Of a stretch of DNA of 64,000 nucleotides, positions 14,001-25,998 are shown one piece after another. The notes below the pieces were generated by a model. It saw nothing but the letters and a program-made list of their open reading frames with translations, did not search any database and was not told the DNA's origin. Source of the DNA: Adiantum capillus-veneris (taxonomy: Eukaryota; Streptophyta; Polypodiopsida; Polypodiales; Pteridaceae); assembly GCA_014529385.2 (NCBI GenBank), contig CM043963.1, forward strand, positions 100,916,912 to 100,980,911, given 5' to 3'. Position 1 is the first letter of the stretch, and each line of letters opens with the position of its first letter. Position numbers and translations under genes: made by a program.

Positions 14001-17000
14001 GGCCCCAAACCTTGGCGCCCCTTTCGGTGTTTCTTTATATTGCATCAACATCGTACAAGCCGATACTCCAGACTTTGCACCTTCTCCAAGAAGCATGCCA
14101 AAGAATGAGCCCTAGGCTCATATTTAAAGGCCCTAGGCCCCAAAAGCAATTTACAATGAAAAGCCTTAAAATTCAAAAGCATCTAGTCCAAAAGCAATGC
14201 CAAATAGCTGCCAACGTAAATCACAGAATTTTCGTACAGCAGTCAGCGCAAAACGCGGAAATCCGTATAGCCTGCCACCTCATCATGTCAACGCAATTTC
14301 CGAAAATCTGCCATGTCATCAGTTTGTGCAAGTCTGTGTGTGGGTCTTGCTTTACTTTACGTCCTTCATGTCACTTGAGGCCCCATCATACGGGGTCCCC
14401 ATAAGTTGGTAGGACTTCTTCTTTTGTTACTTGTTCTTCTTAGGGTTTAGGCCCCTCGGCCGGCATCTGCAAGTAGACTCTATTCTTCAGGGCTTTGACA
14501 TGTCAGCAGTTTGTTACATTGCTTCCAGCTAGAAAGCGCATGAATCACGGCCAAGAGCTCTTTCTCATAGACTTGAATAGTCTTCTCTAGCCCTTGCAAA
14601 TTCCGCTTTCATAAGCTACTACCCGTCCGTCTTGCATTAGCACTGCTCCGATACTACTGCCACACGCGTCACACTGGACCACAAATAACTTCTTGAGATC
14701 TGGCAAAACAATTACTGGACTTAAAGTCAACTTTTCCTTTAAGAGACTAAAAGCTGAAATCTCTTTTTTGGTCCATCTGAAAGTGACCTCTTTCTTTTGC
14801 AAAGCATGAAGAGGTGATGCTATCTCTGCAAAATTCATGATAAACCTTCTCCAGTAGGAACATAATCCCAAGAAGCTTCTGACATCGTGCACATTCTTCA
14901 AGTCTGGCCATGTCTTGATAGCTTCTACCTTTACGAAATCCATTCTAACACCATCCTTTGAGACTATGTGGCCAAGAAAGTGGATCTCTTCCAGAAAGAA
15001 TTCACTTTTCTGAGGATTGAAGAGTAGCTGTGACTGCGCAGCTCTTCGAACACAATGGTCAAGTGACGTCTATGCTCCTCTTCATTCTTTGAATAGACTA
15101 TCATGTCATCGAAGAACGTCCCAACAAACTGTTGATGCGAGCGGAAAATCCGGTCCATCATTCTGCTGAACGTGGCAGGAGCATTTGTTAGCCCAAACGG
15201 CATCACTAGAAACTCATAAAGACCAAATGTCGTTCTAAACGCAGTCTTCTGCACATCCTCTGGCCTTATACGAATCTGATGGTACCCACTCTTAAGGTCT
15301 ATCCTACTGAAAATTACAGCACCCTCTAAACGATCGAGAATATCATGAATTCTAGGAATAAGAAACCTATTCTTGATGGTATTCTTATTCAACGCACAGT
15401 AATCATCAACACACATGCGCCATGAGCCATCCTTTTTCTGCACTAGGAGCACGGGGGAGCAAAAGGGTGAAGAACTAGGCTAAATCAGCCCCTTCTCTAA
15501 TAACTCCTCAACCTGGCCCATAATCTCTTTCTGTCGCGCCGCACTAACTCTGTAGAGAGGTCTGTTTGGTGGGTTACACCCTGGCACCAAATCTATCCGA
15601 TGGTCCTCATGTCTCTCTGGCGGCAATTGCGACGGTAATGAATTAGAAAAACAGTCACTAAACTCTTGCAAAAATGCTGACCTTTCTTTATCTAACACGG
15701 ATAAATTTGACTGACGATTATCTGAGACATCAGGTGCAAAACTCAAGTACACAGAAAGATGATTCTTTATTATAGAAGTGATAGCAAAAGCAGATACAAT
15801 AGGGAGAGACTCCCCTTTGAGCTTTACATCCAAAACATGAGTTTTGCCACTATGCTGAAGGGTGATCGTCTTGCCGAAGGCATCCAGCACGCCATGTACT
15901 CTGAACATCCACGGAATACCAAGTAGCGCATCGCACCCTTCCAATGGCATGATATAGAACTCTTCTGTGTCCACATATGACTGAATATGCAGACGCAGCT
16001 TTCCAATAATGGGAGTAACACACTCTGAGTGGCCAGGACATGCCAACCCTGCCTCTGCTCAGTACCCCATCCCTTCAGCTCTGATGCCCAGCTTCATAGC
16101 TAACTCTGGTGAGATGAAGTTTGCTTTGGCACCTGGATCAAAAAAGATGAGTGTCGTCTGGTCTCTAACTTTACCCCATGCCCTGCATAACTCACTGGCA
16201 TCTGTACTGGGCCTATCACCCACCATATCTGGCACCAAACCTGCCGTTCGGTTTAGGCTTCTTGCCTTTCTGGTCTTCTTTATCATCTGAGTCAGCTGGT
16301 CTTTTTCTTTGTGGACAATTGGTAGCAAAGTGACCAGGCTGCTCGCGTATAAAGCATTTATTTTCAGCCGTTAGGACCTTCTTTTCCTCGAGCGACTTGT
16401 GCACAAAAGGCTTTCTTTTCTGTTTCTAAGCTTGCACTCTAAAAGTCCCGGCTGAATCCTTATCTTTGGTGGCCTTTTCTGACCCTTGTGACGCTTCAAG
16501 AGCCGGGCTTCTTCGCTGAATTTTTCTTTTGCTGCCCTCCTTTCTCGTTGCTCGGAAACCAACTGTCCTCTCCTTTCAACAAGGCAAGACCGGTGTTAGC
16601 AACTTCCATGAGCTGGGTGAGGGTAGCCACTCTGTTCTTGGTACAATAATCGCAAAGCCCTTTAGGCAGCCCACAACAATACTTCTCTATTTGCTTTGTC
16701 AATGGCACAAATCTGTAGGAGGTCACTGAGAGTAACGCTTTACAAAACCTCCGATTGTACTCCAGCAAGCTCTTGCATGTAGCCGAAGTAAGCTGGTGCC
16801 AATCTGTCATGACATTGGCTTCGAATTCATTTGACAGCTAAGCAGATGCAAACATTTGCTTGAAGTAAACCCCAAGTGGCGGGTGAAGGTCCTTGCATTA
16901 ACAATGTCATCCACCATGTAAGCGCATTGTCCTTTAAGAAAGTGGCAGCTTTCCTGACCTTAGAGGCCTCTGTAAAATTCCCTCCTGCATAAGCTGTATC

Positions 17001-19490
17001 AAACTATTGGAGGAAAGTGAGAGCCTTTGCTTTATCCTCGAAGCCACTGAAAGTGCTGAACTTTACAGCTCCACCACCTTCTTTGTAAGCTTTCGGCTTT
17101 TCCAATGCCCCCAAATTGTCATAAGGAATAGTTTGCAACATGGGCACTGTAGTAGGCATCATCGGCACATCTTGGCTATTAACATTTTGCGTCAGAGGTG
17201 CCATATCTGGCTTCTGTCCAGAAAAAACAGCCATGCCAAAATGACCCTGTGGCACCCCAAACTGGCCCTGGCTGCTCTGAAAACCTTGCTGCATGACGAT
17301 GCTACCATACATGGGGTTTGGCATCATGCCTTGCATACCCCTAAACATTGTTCCTGGCATGTACGGCTGACTTCCAGACGCATAACCAGCCATACTTTGC
17401 AACACAGATCCACCCCCGAAATACCCACGATGTACCGTGGGTGGTGGAAAAACTGGGTACATTGCTTGGTATCCAGTTCCCTGTCCATTCAAGACAGCAT
17501 GCGGGCTCTGAAAGGTGGCGAGCTGAATTGGCATAGCCTGTGGAATAGGCGTTGTAACCACCTATTCAAGGACGGGAGGAACATGTTTTAGAGCCCCTGA
17601 CTCCACAACATGCGAGTGTTCCCTATCCTGCTGAGACGCATGAAGTACTTGGGCTTGAGCCTCAACAAGCTCTGTACACGGTGCGGTGTAGGTTGCCTAT
17701 TTTGCTGTAGCACTGGTGGCGCTAGCAAGAACTCCATAAACCTTGGGTTCTACACCAGCTGCGAAAACACATTCACCGCGGCAACTAACTGAGTCTTGAA
17801 CGCATCATCCTCAAGTTGCCCAGTCATAAAGCCCTGTACTGCTGGAGGGACATTCACATCAACAGGATGTACAAACTAAAGTGGCTGTGAGCTCTTGCCA
17901 ATCTTGAAAACCATAGGGGTTTCCTGTCTGTCCTTCGAAGAGAAACCCTCTTCCATAATGCCCTTCCCTTTGTCGGCCATAGTGTAATCCCGCGTTCCTG
18001 TACTCTGTGTCTATACCCAAAACAACCGAGGCTCACTCTTCGAGGAAAAAGTGATTGATGTCCCGACAATGAAACCTTGATTTCGGGGGTGGATCTGTGA
18101 GCCTCAACACAAAAGCATTAAACCACACAGCTGTACATCAATCAAATGAAGAGCCGTCTTGTGGGGCATCACATAACTGCACGTAGGGGAGAGAGAGAGA
18201 GCAGTGTGTAGTGTGCAGGTCATCACTCCAGTCAGCGCATCACATAACTGTACATAGAGTGGAAAGGAAGCACTCCATAGCTCTTAACCTGTGACAATTC
18301 TTGCAAAATGAGGCCTCCCAGCTACAAACTCAACGCCATTTCTTCATGCATGAGGGAAGTGCACAAAAATGTGCCACTTGGCGCGTTTACAAGCATTTTC
18401 CCGTTTCGGGGCTGCCACCTAAAAATTTCCCGATTGGTTGCCCAGTTGACTTCGCGGCAGAGTTCTAAAATGTTCCCCTTGTCATTCTGAAGGTAATCAC
18501 ACGAACACTTTTCATGGTCCAAAATAGCAGTTCCCTAATTTTTAGGAGATGCTTCCGTTGGGCTCCTAGTGGTCTTCTGACCATCTACCCCCATTGGCAC
18601 CGCATCCAAAAATGCAATGTGACCTAACTGTCGGGTATTTTCCTTTGGTGATCCCACCTTGACTTTGTGCCTTTATTGAGTTCACTTCCTAGTATCCACC
18701 AACTTGCTAAGTGCGACGCGGGGACCTACATGATCTTGACTGAGCCTAGACACCCTCTTACTATACGAATTTCAATACCGACCAACTTCCCATCTGCGGG
18801 TGAAACTACCGTTCACATTGGCCATACAATGTCCGAGCATTTGCAACTTCAAAAAGAGGGTCTCAAAAATAAAACAAACATCATTGGAAAGAAACCAACA
18901 ACTAAGGTTAGCAATTGCCACGTCCTCGTGACATAGTTAACAGTTGCCGCGCCCTCGTGACAGGAACAATCACATAAGATGGAGGCCAACCCTAAGCTAA
19001 CTTCAGCACAGAATACCGATAGAAAATCTCATAATCCTCACAATCCTGGTATTCCAGTGACAACTTTTATGGATCAAGACTACCTAGTGTATTTAGTGCG
19101 AGAAACACAATCAGTTGTCCTTTCTAAACAGTCTGCGTTGTATATTGAAGGTGAGGATTTTCAAAGTATTTATGATACTTTGGCATGCACCTTACTACAA
19201 CAAGTGAATGCTACTTAACCACAGAACTATGATAATGTTCCAATCTGGTTTACTATTTACGGTCTGTTTTGCAGGCGTAATCGAGGGTGATTACTCCTCT
19301 TAAGGGGGGCTATGTCCATAGTCACAAGGGACACGTCCTGAGGAGTGGGGACAGGGAACGGGACTCAAATGGATTTTTAGTGTAAAAAAGAGGACGGGAC
19401 GGCAAGTGGGGACGGGAAGCCCAAAAATGGGTCTCTTCAGTGACTATGGATGGCTATGTCACAAAGTGATGACGTGGCATGACCCAAGCC

Positions 19491-19552
<62 letters not shown>

Positions 19553-22500
19553 AATGTTATATTAAACGTCTTCAAAAGGCCAAAATGACCTATGAGGCCA
19601 AACTGATACAATCCTTGTGGATCTAATCCAATGTCTAGATACAAAAATAAAATGAAGTAAAGCGAGACTAAACTAAAGACAAACTAAAAGATTAAAATCG
19701 GGACTTAGCTGATGTGGCACCGTAAGGCCCAAGATTCACACAGTTTTCTTTTATATATATAATAATAAGAAAAAGAAACCAAGCTGAGATGGTGTTATGT
19801 GAAACCTGCCCGTGGGGCAGTAGGCTTTGGCTTTCACCCGAAATTCTTTACTTCAGACACACACAGAGAGAACGTGCAAAGGAAACCTGTGACGGAAATA
19901 AACACTTAAGCACACACACGGCTCGGAAGCTAGAATGCCCGAGCAGACATCGACAACCTGTAGGCCCCAAAATCGGCCCTTTCGGTATTTCTTTATTCTT
20001 TGAGAGGGTAAATTACAAAGTGGAGTCCCGGGAATTCTTTACCTGTATCCAACTAGATACTACCTGTTTTGGCCAAATTTCGGCAACATGACAGCCCCAA
20101 AAACTTGCGCGAAACTAATTCCCCTACTAGATCTCACTTGCATTGGCATAAACCCTCTGATTCCTGCTGTATTTACTGGTTTTTGCCCTGTTTTCAACCC
20201 CAAACAGTCCCCTAACTGTCTTCTGCCAATGGGGCACGATTCCCAATGGTTTTGGCGTCTGTATGGATGAAAAACAGTCAATTTACAGCGCATACACAGC
20301 GCTCAAAACGCACCTGTACGGTGAGGTTATGACCCTCACCGGTGCCTGCTTTGGAGTAGCAGTTAGCTACCCCTATTCTTGCTCAAGGAGGCTCTTGCCT
20401 CAGCACAAAAGCATGAACCACACAGTTGTACATCAGTCAAATGAAGAGCCCTCTTGTGGGGCATCACATAATTGTACGTAGGGGGGAGAGAGAGCAGTGT
20501 GTAGTGTGCAGGGCATCACTCCTAGCACCACACTGTACATGAGAGGGAAAGAAAGCACTCCATAGCTCTTAACCTGTGACAAAAACCAAATGAGGCCTCT
20601 TCCCAACTTAAAATTCAGCGCCTAATTATCTGAATGAGGCAAGTGCATGAAAATTTGAAACTTGGAGCGATTACAAGCTTTTGCCCATTTCAGGATTGCC
20701 GCCTAAAAATTTCCCGATTGGTTGCCCAGTTGACTTCGTGGCAGAGTTGTAAAGTGTTCCCCTGGTCATACCGAAGGTAATGACGCGAACACATTTCTCG
20801 GCCCAAAATAGCAGTTCCCTAAGTTCCAGGAGATGCTTCCGTTGGGCTCCCACTGGCCATCTGACCATCTATCCTCATTGGGACCGCATCCAAAAGTGCA
20901 ATGTGGCCTAACTGTCGGATACTTTCTGTTGGTAGTCCCACCTTGACTTTATGCCTTTATTGAGTTCACTTCCTAGTATCCACCAACTTGCTAAGTGCGA
21001 CGGGGGATCTACATGATCTTGCTCTGAGCCTAGACATCCTCTTACTATACGAATTCTAGTGCCGACCACTTCCCGTCTGCGGGTGAAACTACCGTTCACA
21101 TTGGCCATACAATGTCCGACCGTTTGCTACTTCAAAAGAGGGTCTCAAAAATAAAACAAACATCATTGAAAAGAAACCAATAACTAAGGTTAGCAGTTTG
21201 CCACGTCCTCGTGACATAGTTAACAGCTGCCACGTCCTCGTGGCATACCCCCCTCTTGAAATAGCAAACGTCCTCGATTGCATACCATAAATACACGCCA
21301 CTGATGATTTTATGTTGTTAGCACTCTTTTTATCATCGCATGTATCCGCAAGAAAGGTCGTAACACATAGATACAAATGACTTAATGAAACCTTCATACT
21401 TTTGTCATTTCCATCTATTAAAACTGAATTCATATGTACATTTGATGTGCTAGCTCTATCATTACCCCTCCTCTGCACACGTTGGGTTGGGGCATACGTA
21501 GGCTGTAACCCAAAGGCTTCAAGGTAATGCTGCAATACATTTGGTGACTCTCACAATTCATGCGCTTCCATCCACTTTGCATCCATAGGCGGATAGTTCT
21601 TGAACTTCACTAAATAGAGTCTTGCAACTTGTCCTTTAACTTTTCTGTCCTTATGTGCCAAAACTTGCTCAGAGACCAGCATCTCATCAAGTTCCTCAAC
21701 TTCTAGCTGATCCTCATTTGGCATATCTTCTGGCACATCACCACGAAGGGTCTTAGAAGACTCACATGAAATGCATTATGAATCTTCCAGCATCATGAAA
21801 TATCAGCTTGTAAGCCACATCGCTGATCTTGTAAAGCACTTGAAAAGGCCCATAGTAACGCATACTGAGCTTAGGAAACAGCTGTTCCTTGCCCTTCATT
21901 TTCTTTAACCTTGCCTTTTCGAACCTTAATAGAACCCAATCACCAGGTGATAACAACAATTCACGACGTTGACGATCAGCAGCCTTTTTTTGCTTTGCCT
22001 GAATCTTCTCCAAGGCAACTTTAAATTTCTTATACATTTCATCCCTATTCTCAACATATCGATCTGCCTCAAAGATCTTCTCCTTTGTATGCAAAATGGA
22101 AGGAACCTTTTTGCCACCTTCAACAATCTCAAAAGGTGCTTTGCCAGTAGACGAATGCACCATATTATTGTATGCATACTCAAGCATAGGCAAATACTGT
22201 TCCCACTTGCCCTTATTATCTGACACATGGCATCTCAGCAGGCCAATAGAAGAATGTTTCTACCGCTTTAACTGTCGCATCAATACCACGATGCCCTGCA
22301 TACGGTGGGACATGACTCTTCCATGACCTTATGTCGCAATGGCCTAGTGACACAAAGTCTGTCATGCATCATCATAAAACCATCTCTGAGGAGGTAGTGC
22401 TCATGAAGTTGCCCCTCTTGCAACTGTTCAAAGATCCTTGCAAAATCTTCATCAGTAGCATATTGTTCCTTCATGTCATTTAACTCATGATGATAAGGAA

Positions 22501-25500
22501 TTGACACATCTGAAATTTGTGGCTTCCTTGATAATGCATCAGCCACAACATTCTCCTTGCCTTCGACATGCATAATCTGGAAGTGGAACATAGAAAGAAC
22601 GTTTGCCCATTGCATATGCTTTTCGGATAACTTTGACTGTGTCAACAAGTATCGCAAGGTCTGATGATCTGTTTGGACAACAAAATCAGCACCTAAGAGG
22701 TAGTGCTTCCAACTAGAAGCGCATGAATCACGACCAAGACCTCTTTCTCATAGACTTGCATAGTCCTCTCTAGCCCTTGCAAAATTCGGCTTTCGTAAGC
22801 TACTACCCGTTCGTCTTGCATTAGCACTGCTCCGATGCTACTGCCACACGCGTCACACTGGACCACAAATGACTTCCTGAGATCTGGCAAAACAATTCTT
22901 CGATCTGAAGTCAACTTTTCCTTTAAGAGACTAAAAGCTGAAATCTCTTTTTGGGTCCATCTGAAAGTGACCTCTTTCTTTTGCAAAGCGTGAAGAGGCG
23001 GTGCTATCTTTGCAAAATTTATGATAAACCTTCTAAAGTAGGAACACAATCCCAAGAAGCTTCTGACATCATGCATAGTATTCAAGTCTGGCCATGTCTT
23101 AATAGCTTCGACCTTTGCAGGATCCATTCTAACACCATCCTTTGAGACTATGTGGCCAAGAAAGTGGATCTCTTCCAAGAAGAATTCACTTTTCTAAGGA
23201 TTGACAAGTAGCCCGTGACTGCGCAGCTCTTTGAACACAATGGTAAAGTGACACCTATGCTCCTCTTCATTCTTCGAATAGACTATCATGTCATCGAAGA
23301 ACGTCCCAACAAGCTGTTGATGCAAGCGGAAAATCCGATCCATCATTCTGTTGAACGTGGCAGGAGCATTTGTTAGCCCAAACGGCATCACTAGAAACTC
23401 ATAAAGACCACATGTCGTTCTAAACGCAGTCCTGTGCGCATCCTTTGGCCTTATACGAATCTGATGGTACCCACTCTTAAGGTCTATCCTGCTAAAAATT
23501 GCAACACTCTCTAAACGATCGAGAATATCATCAATTCTAGAAATAGGAAACCTATTCTTGATGTATTCTTATTCAACGCACGGTAATAAATACACATGCG
23601 CCATGAGCCATCCCTTTTCTGCACCAGGAGCACTGGGGAGCAAAAGGTTGCCTATTTTGCTGTTGCACTGGTGACGCTTGCAAGAACTCCATAAACCTTG
23701 GATTCTGCACGAGTTGCGAAAAGACATTCACCGCGGCAACTAACTGAGTCCTGAACGCATCATCCTCAAGTTGCCCAGTCATAAAGCCCTGTACTACTGG
23801 AGGGACATTCACATTAACAGGAGGTACAGACTGACGTGGCCGTGAGCTCTCACCAATCTCGAAGACCATAGGGATTTCCTGTCTGTCCTTTGAAGAGGAA
23901 CCTTCTTCCATAATGCCCTTCCCTTTGTCGGCCGTAGTATAATCCCGCATTCCTGTACTCTGTGTCTTTACCCAAAACAACCAAGGCTCACTCTTTGAGG
24001 AAAAAGTGATTGATATACCGGCAATGGAACCTTGAAACCGGCCCGTGGGACAGTAGGCTTTGGCTTTCACCCGAAATTCTTTACTTTAGACACACACACA
24101 CAGAGAACGTGCAAAGGCAACCTGCGACGGGAATTAACACTTAAGAACACACACGGCTCGGAAGCTAGAATGCTCCAAGCAGAAACCGACAACCTGTAGG
24201 CCCCAAAACTGGCGCCCCTTTCAGTATTTCTTTATTCTTTGAGAGGGTAAATTACAAAGTGGAGTCCCAGGAATTCTTTACCTGTATCCAACTAGATGCT
24301 ACCTGTTTTGGCCAAATTTTGGTAACATAACAGCCCCAAAACTTGCACGAAACCAATTCCCCTGCTGGATCTCACTTGCACTGGCATAAACCCTCTGATT
24401 CATGCCCAAAAACAGTAAATTCAGCACGCTGTATTTACTGGTTTTTGCCCTGTTTTCAGCCCCAAACAGTCCCCTAACTGTCTTCTGCCAGTGGGGCACG
24501 ATTCCCAATGGTTCTGGCGTCCGTATGGCTGAAAAACAGTCAATTTACAGCGCATACACAGCACTGAAAACGCACCTGTACGGTGAGGTTATGACCCTCA
24601 CCGGTGCCTGCTTTGGAGTAGCAATTAGCTACCCCTGTTCTTGCTCAAGGAGGCTCTTGCCTCAGCACAAAAGCATGAACCCACACAGTTGTACATCAGT
24701 CAAATGAAGAGCCCTCTTGTGGGGCATCACATAACTGCACGTAGGGGGGAGAGTGCAGTGTGTAGTGTGCAGGGCATCACTCCTAGCACCACACTATACA
24801 TGAGAGGGAAAGAAAGCACTCCATAGCTCTTAACCTGCGACAAAAACCAAATGAGGCCTCTTCCTAGCTTAAAATTCAGTGCCTAATTTTCTGAATGAGG
24901 CAAGTGCATGAAAATTTGCCACTTGGCACGATTAAAAGCTTTTGCCCGTTTCGGGGTTGCCGCCTAAAAATCTCCCGACTGGTTGCCCAGTTGACTTCGT
25001 GGCAGGGTTGTAAAGTGTTCCCCTAGTCGTAGCGAAGGTAATGACGCGAACACATTTCTCGGCCCAAAATAGCAGTTCCCTAATTTTCAGGAGATGCTTT
25101 CGTTGGGCTCTCACTGGTCATTTGACCATCTATCCTCATTGGGACCGCATCCAAAAGTGCAATGTGGCCTAACTGTCGGATACTTTCTGTTGGTAGTCCC
25201 ACCTTGACTTTATGCCTTTATTGAGTTCACTTCATAGTATCCACCAACTTGCTAAGTGCGACGGGGGGACCTACATGATCTTGCTCTGAGCCTAGACATC
25301 CTCTTACTATACGAATTCTAGTGCCGACCACTTCCCGTCTACGGATGAAACTACCATTCACATTGAACATACAATGTCCGACCGTTTGCTACTTCAAAAA
25401 GAGGGTCTCAAAAATCATTGGAAAGAAACAAACTAAGGTTAGCACTTGCCACGTCCTCGTGACATAGTTAACATCTGCCACATCCTCGTGACATTATGTC

Positions 25501-25957
25501 CCGATCACAAGAGAGGGAATCTAATCTACAACACCGTCGGGAAGGGCATCCGGTGTCCAGGCAGACGTAGTGTGCGCCCGGCCAGTGTGGCTGGTCACTT
25601 TAATAAAAGTAGACCAAGGCCTCGTTTGCAGTTATCGACCCCCACTGGCAGAGTGCCAGTTGTTAGCACGTGAGGCTAGGAGTGCGCGAGGTCACCTCCA
25701 GGGACCAGGAGGTGAGGCCAGGTAGTGTAGGACGCCCGGTGTGCACGCCTATGTCCTCGGACGCTGCCGCAGCAAGGGGATGCTACCGGATGGTGGCTAA
25801 GGTCCGTGGGTTCATCCAACGTATGTTTATAGGTGGTCCGGGTAGCCGGGAGATCCTCTCAAGAGTTCGTTTCACATGGCAAATGTTAGAAGACCGGCAC
25901 CACGTGCCAATAGAAAAGAACAGACTGAATAGACTTTTAGCACTTCAATAACAACTG

Positions 25958-25998
<41 letters not shown>

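Larger units (their letters stand above)
6163..18962 (-). mobile_element. Gypsy-1, Ty3/gypsy chromovirus, minus strand, with two later insertions inside it
   Basis: A degenerate LTR retrotransposon with flanking 5-bp duplications GGAAC (6158-6162 and 18963-18967). The 3' LTR is on the left (6163-12022) and is interrupted by another LTR element. The 5' LTR on the right (18078-18962) lacks about 600 bp of its internal side. Read on the minus strand, the internal order is gag, zinc knuckle, protease, RT, RNase H, integrase and chromodomain, the order expected of plant chromoviruses. Each part carries frameshifts or stops. A solo LTR (13867-14518) interrupts the RNase H region. A purine tract AAGAGGTGGG abuts the 3' LTR at about 12023-12035. 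Confidence 0.9.
18968..19794. other. Intronic stretch between Gypsy-1 and Gypsy-2
   Basis: Contains an unrecognised 79-codon ORF (18979-19218, plus strand), a MITE-like sequence (19316-19451) and a GA microsatellite. The ORF has no motif that I can assign and may be chance. Confidence 0.45.
19800..25493 (-). mobile_element. Gypsy-2, internally deleted sibling of Gypsy-1, minus strand
   Basis: Full-length LTRs (19800-21245 and 24033-25493) are flanked by perfect TTATG duplications (19795-19799 and 25494-25498). Internal sequence matches Gypsy-1 but has two deletions. One, near 22235, removes the zinc-binding part and first catalytic residues of integrase. The other, near 23646, removes the RT start, the protease and most of gag. 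A purine tract AAGAGGGGGG abuts the 3' LTR at about 21247-21257. It cannot encode working enzymes. Confidence 0.92.
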
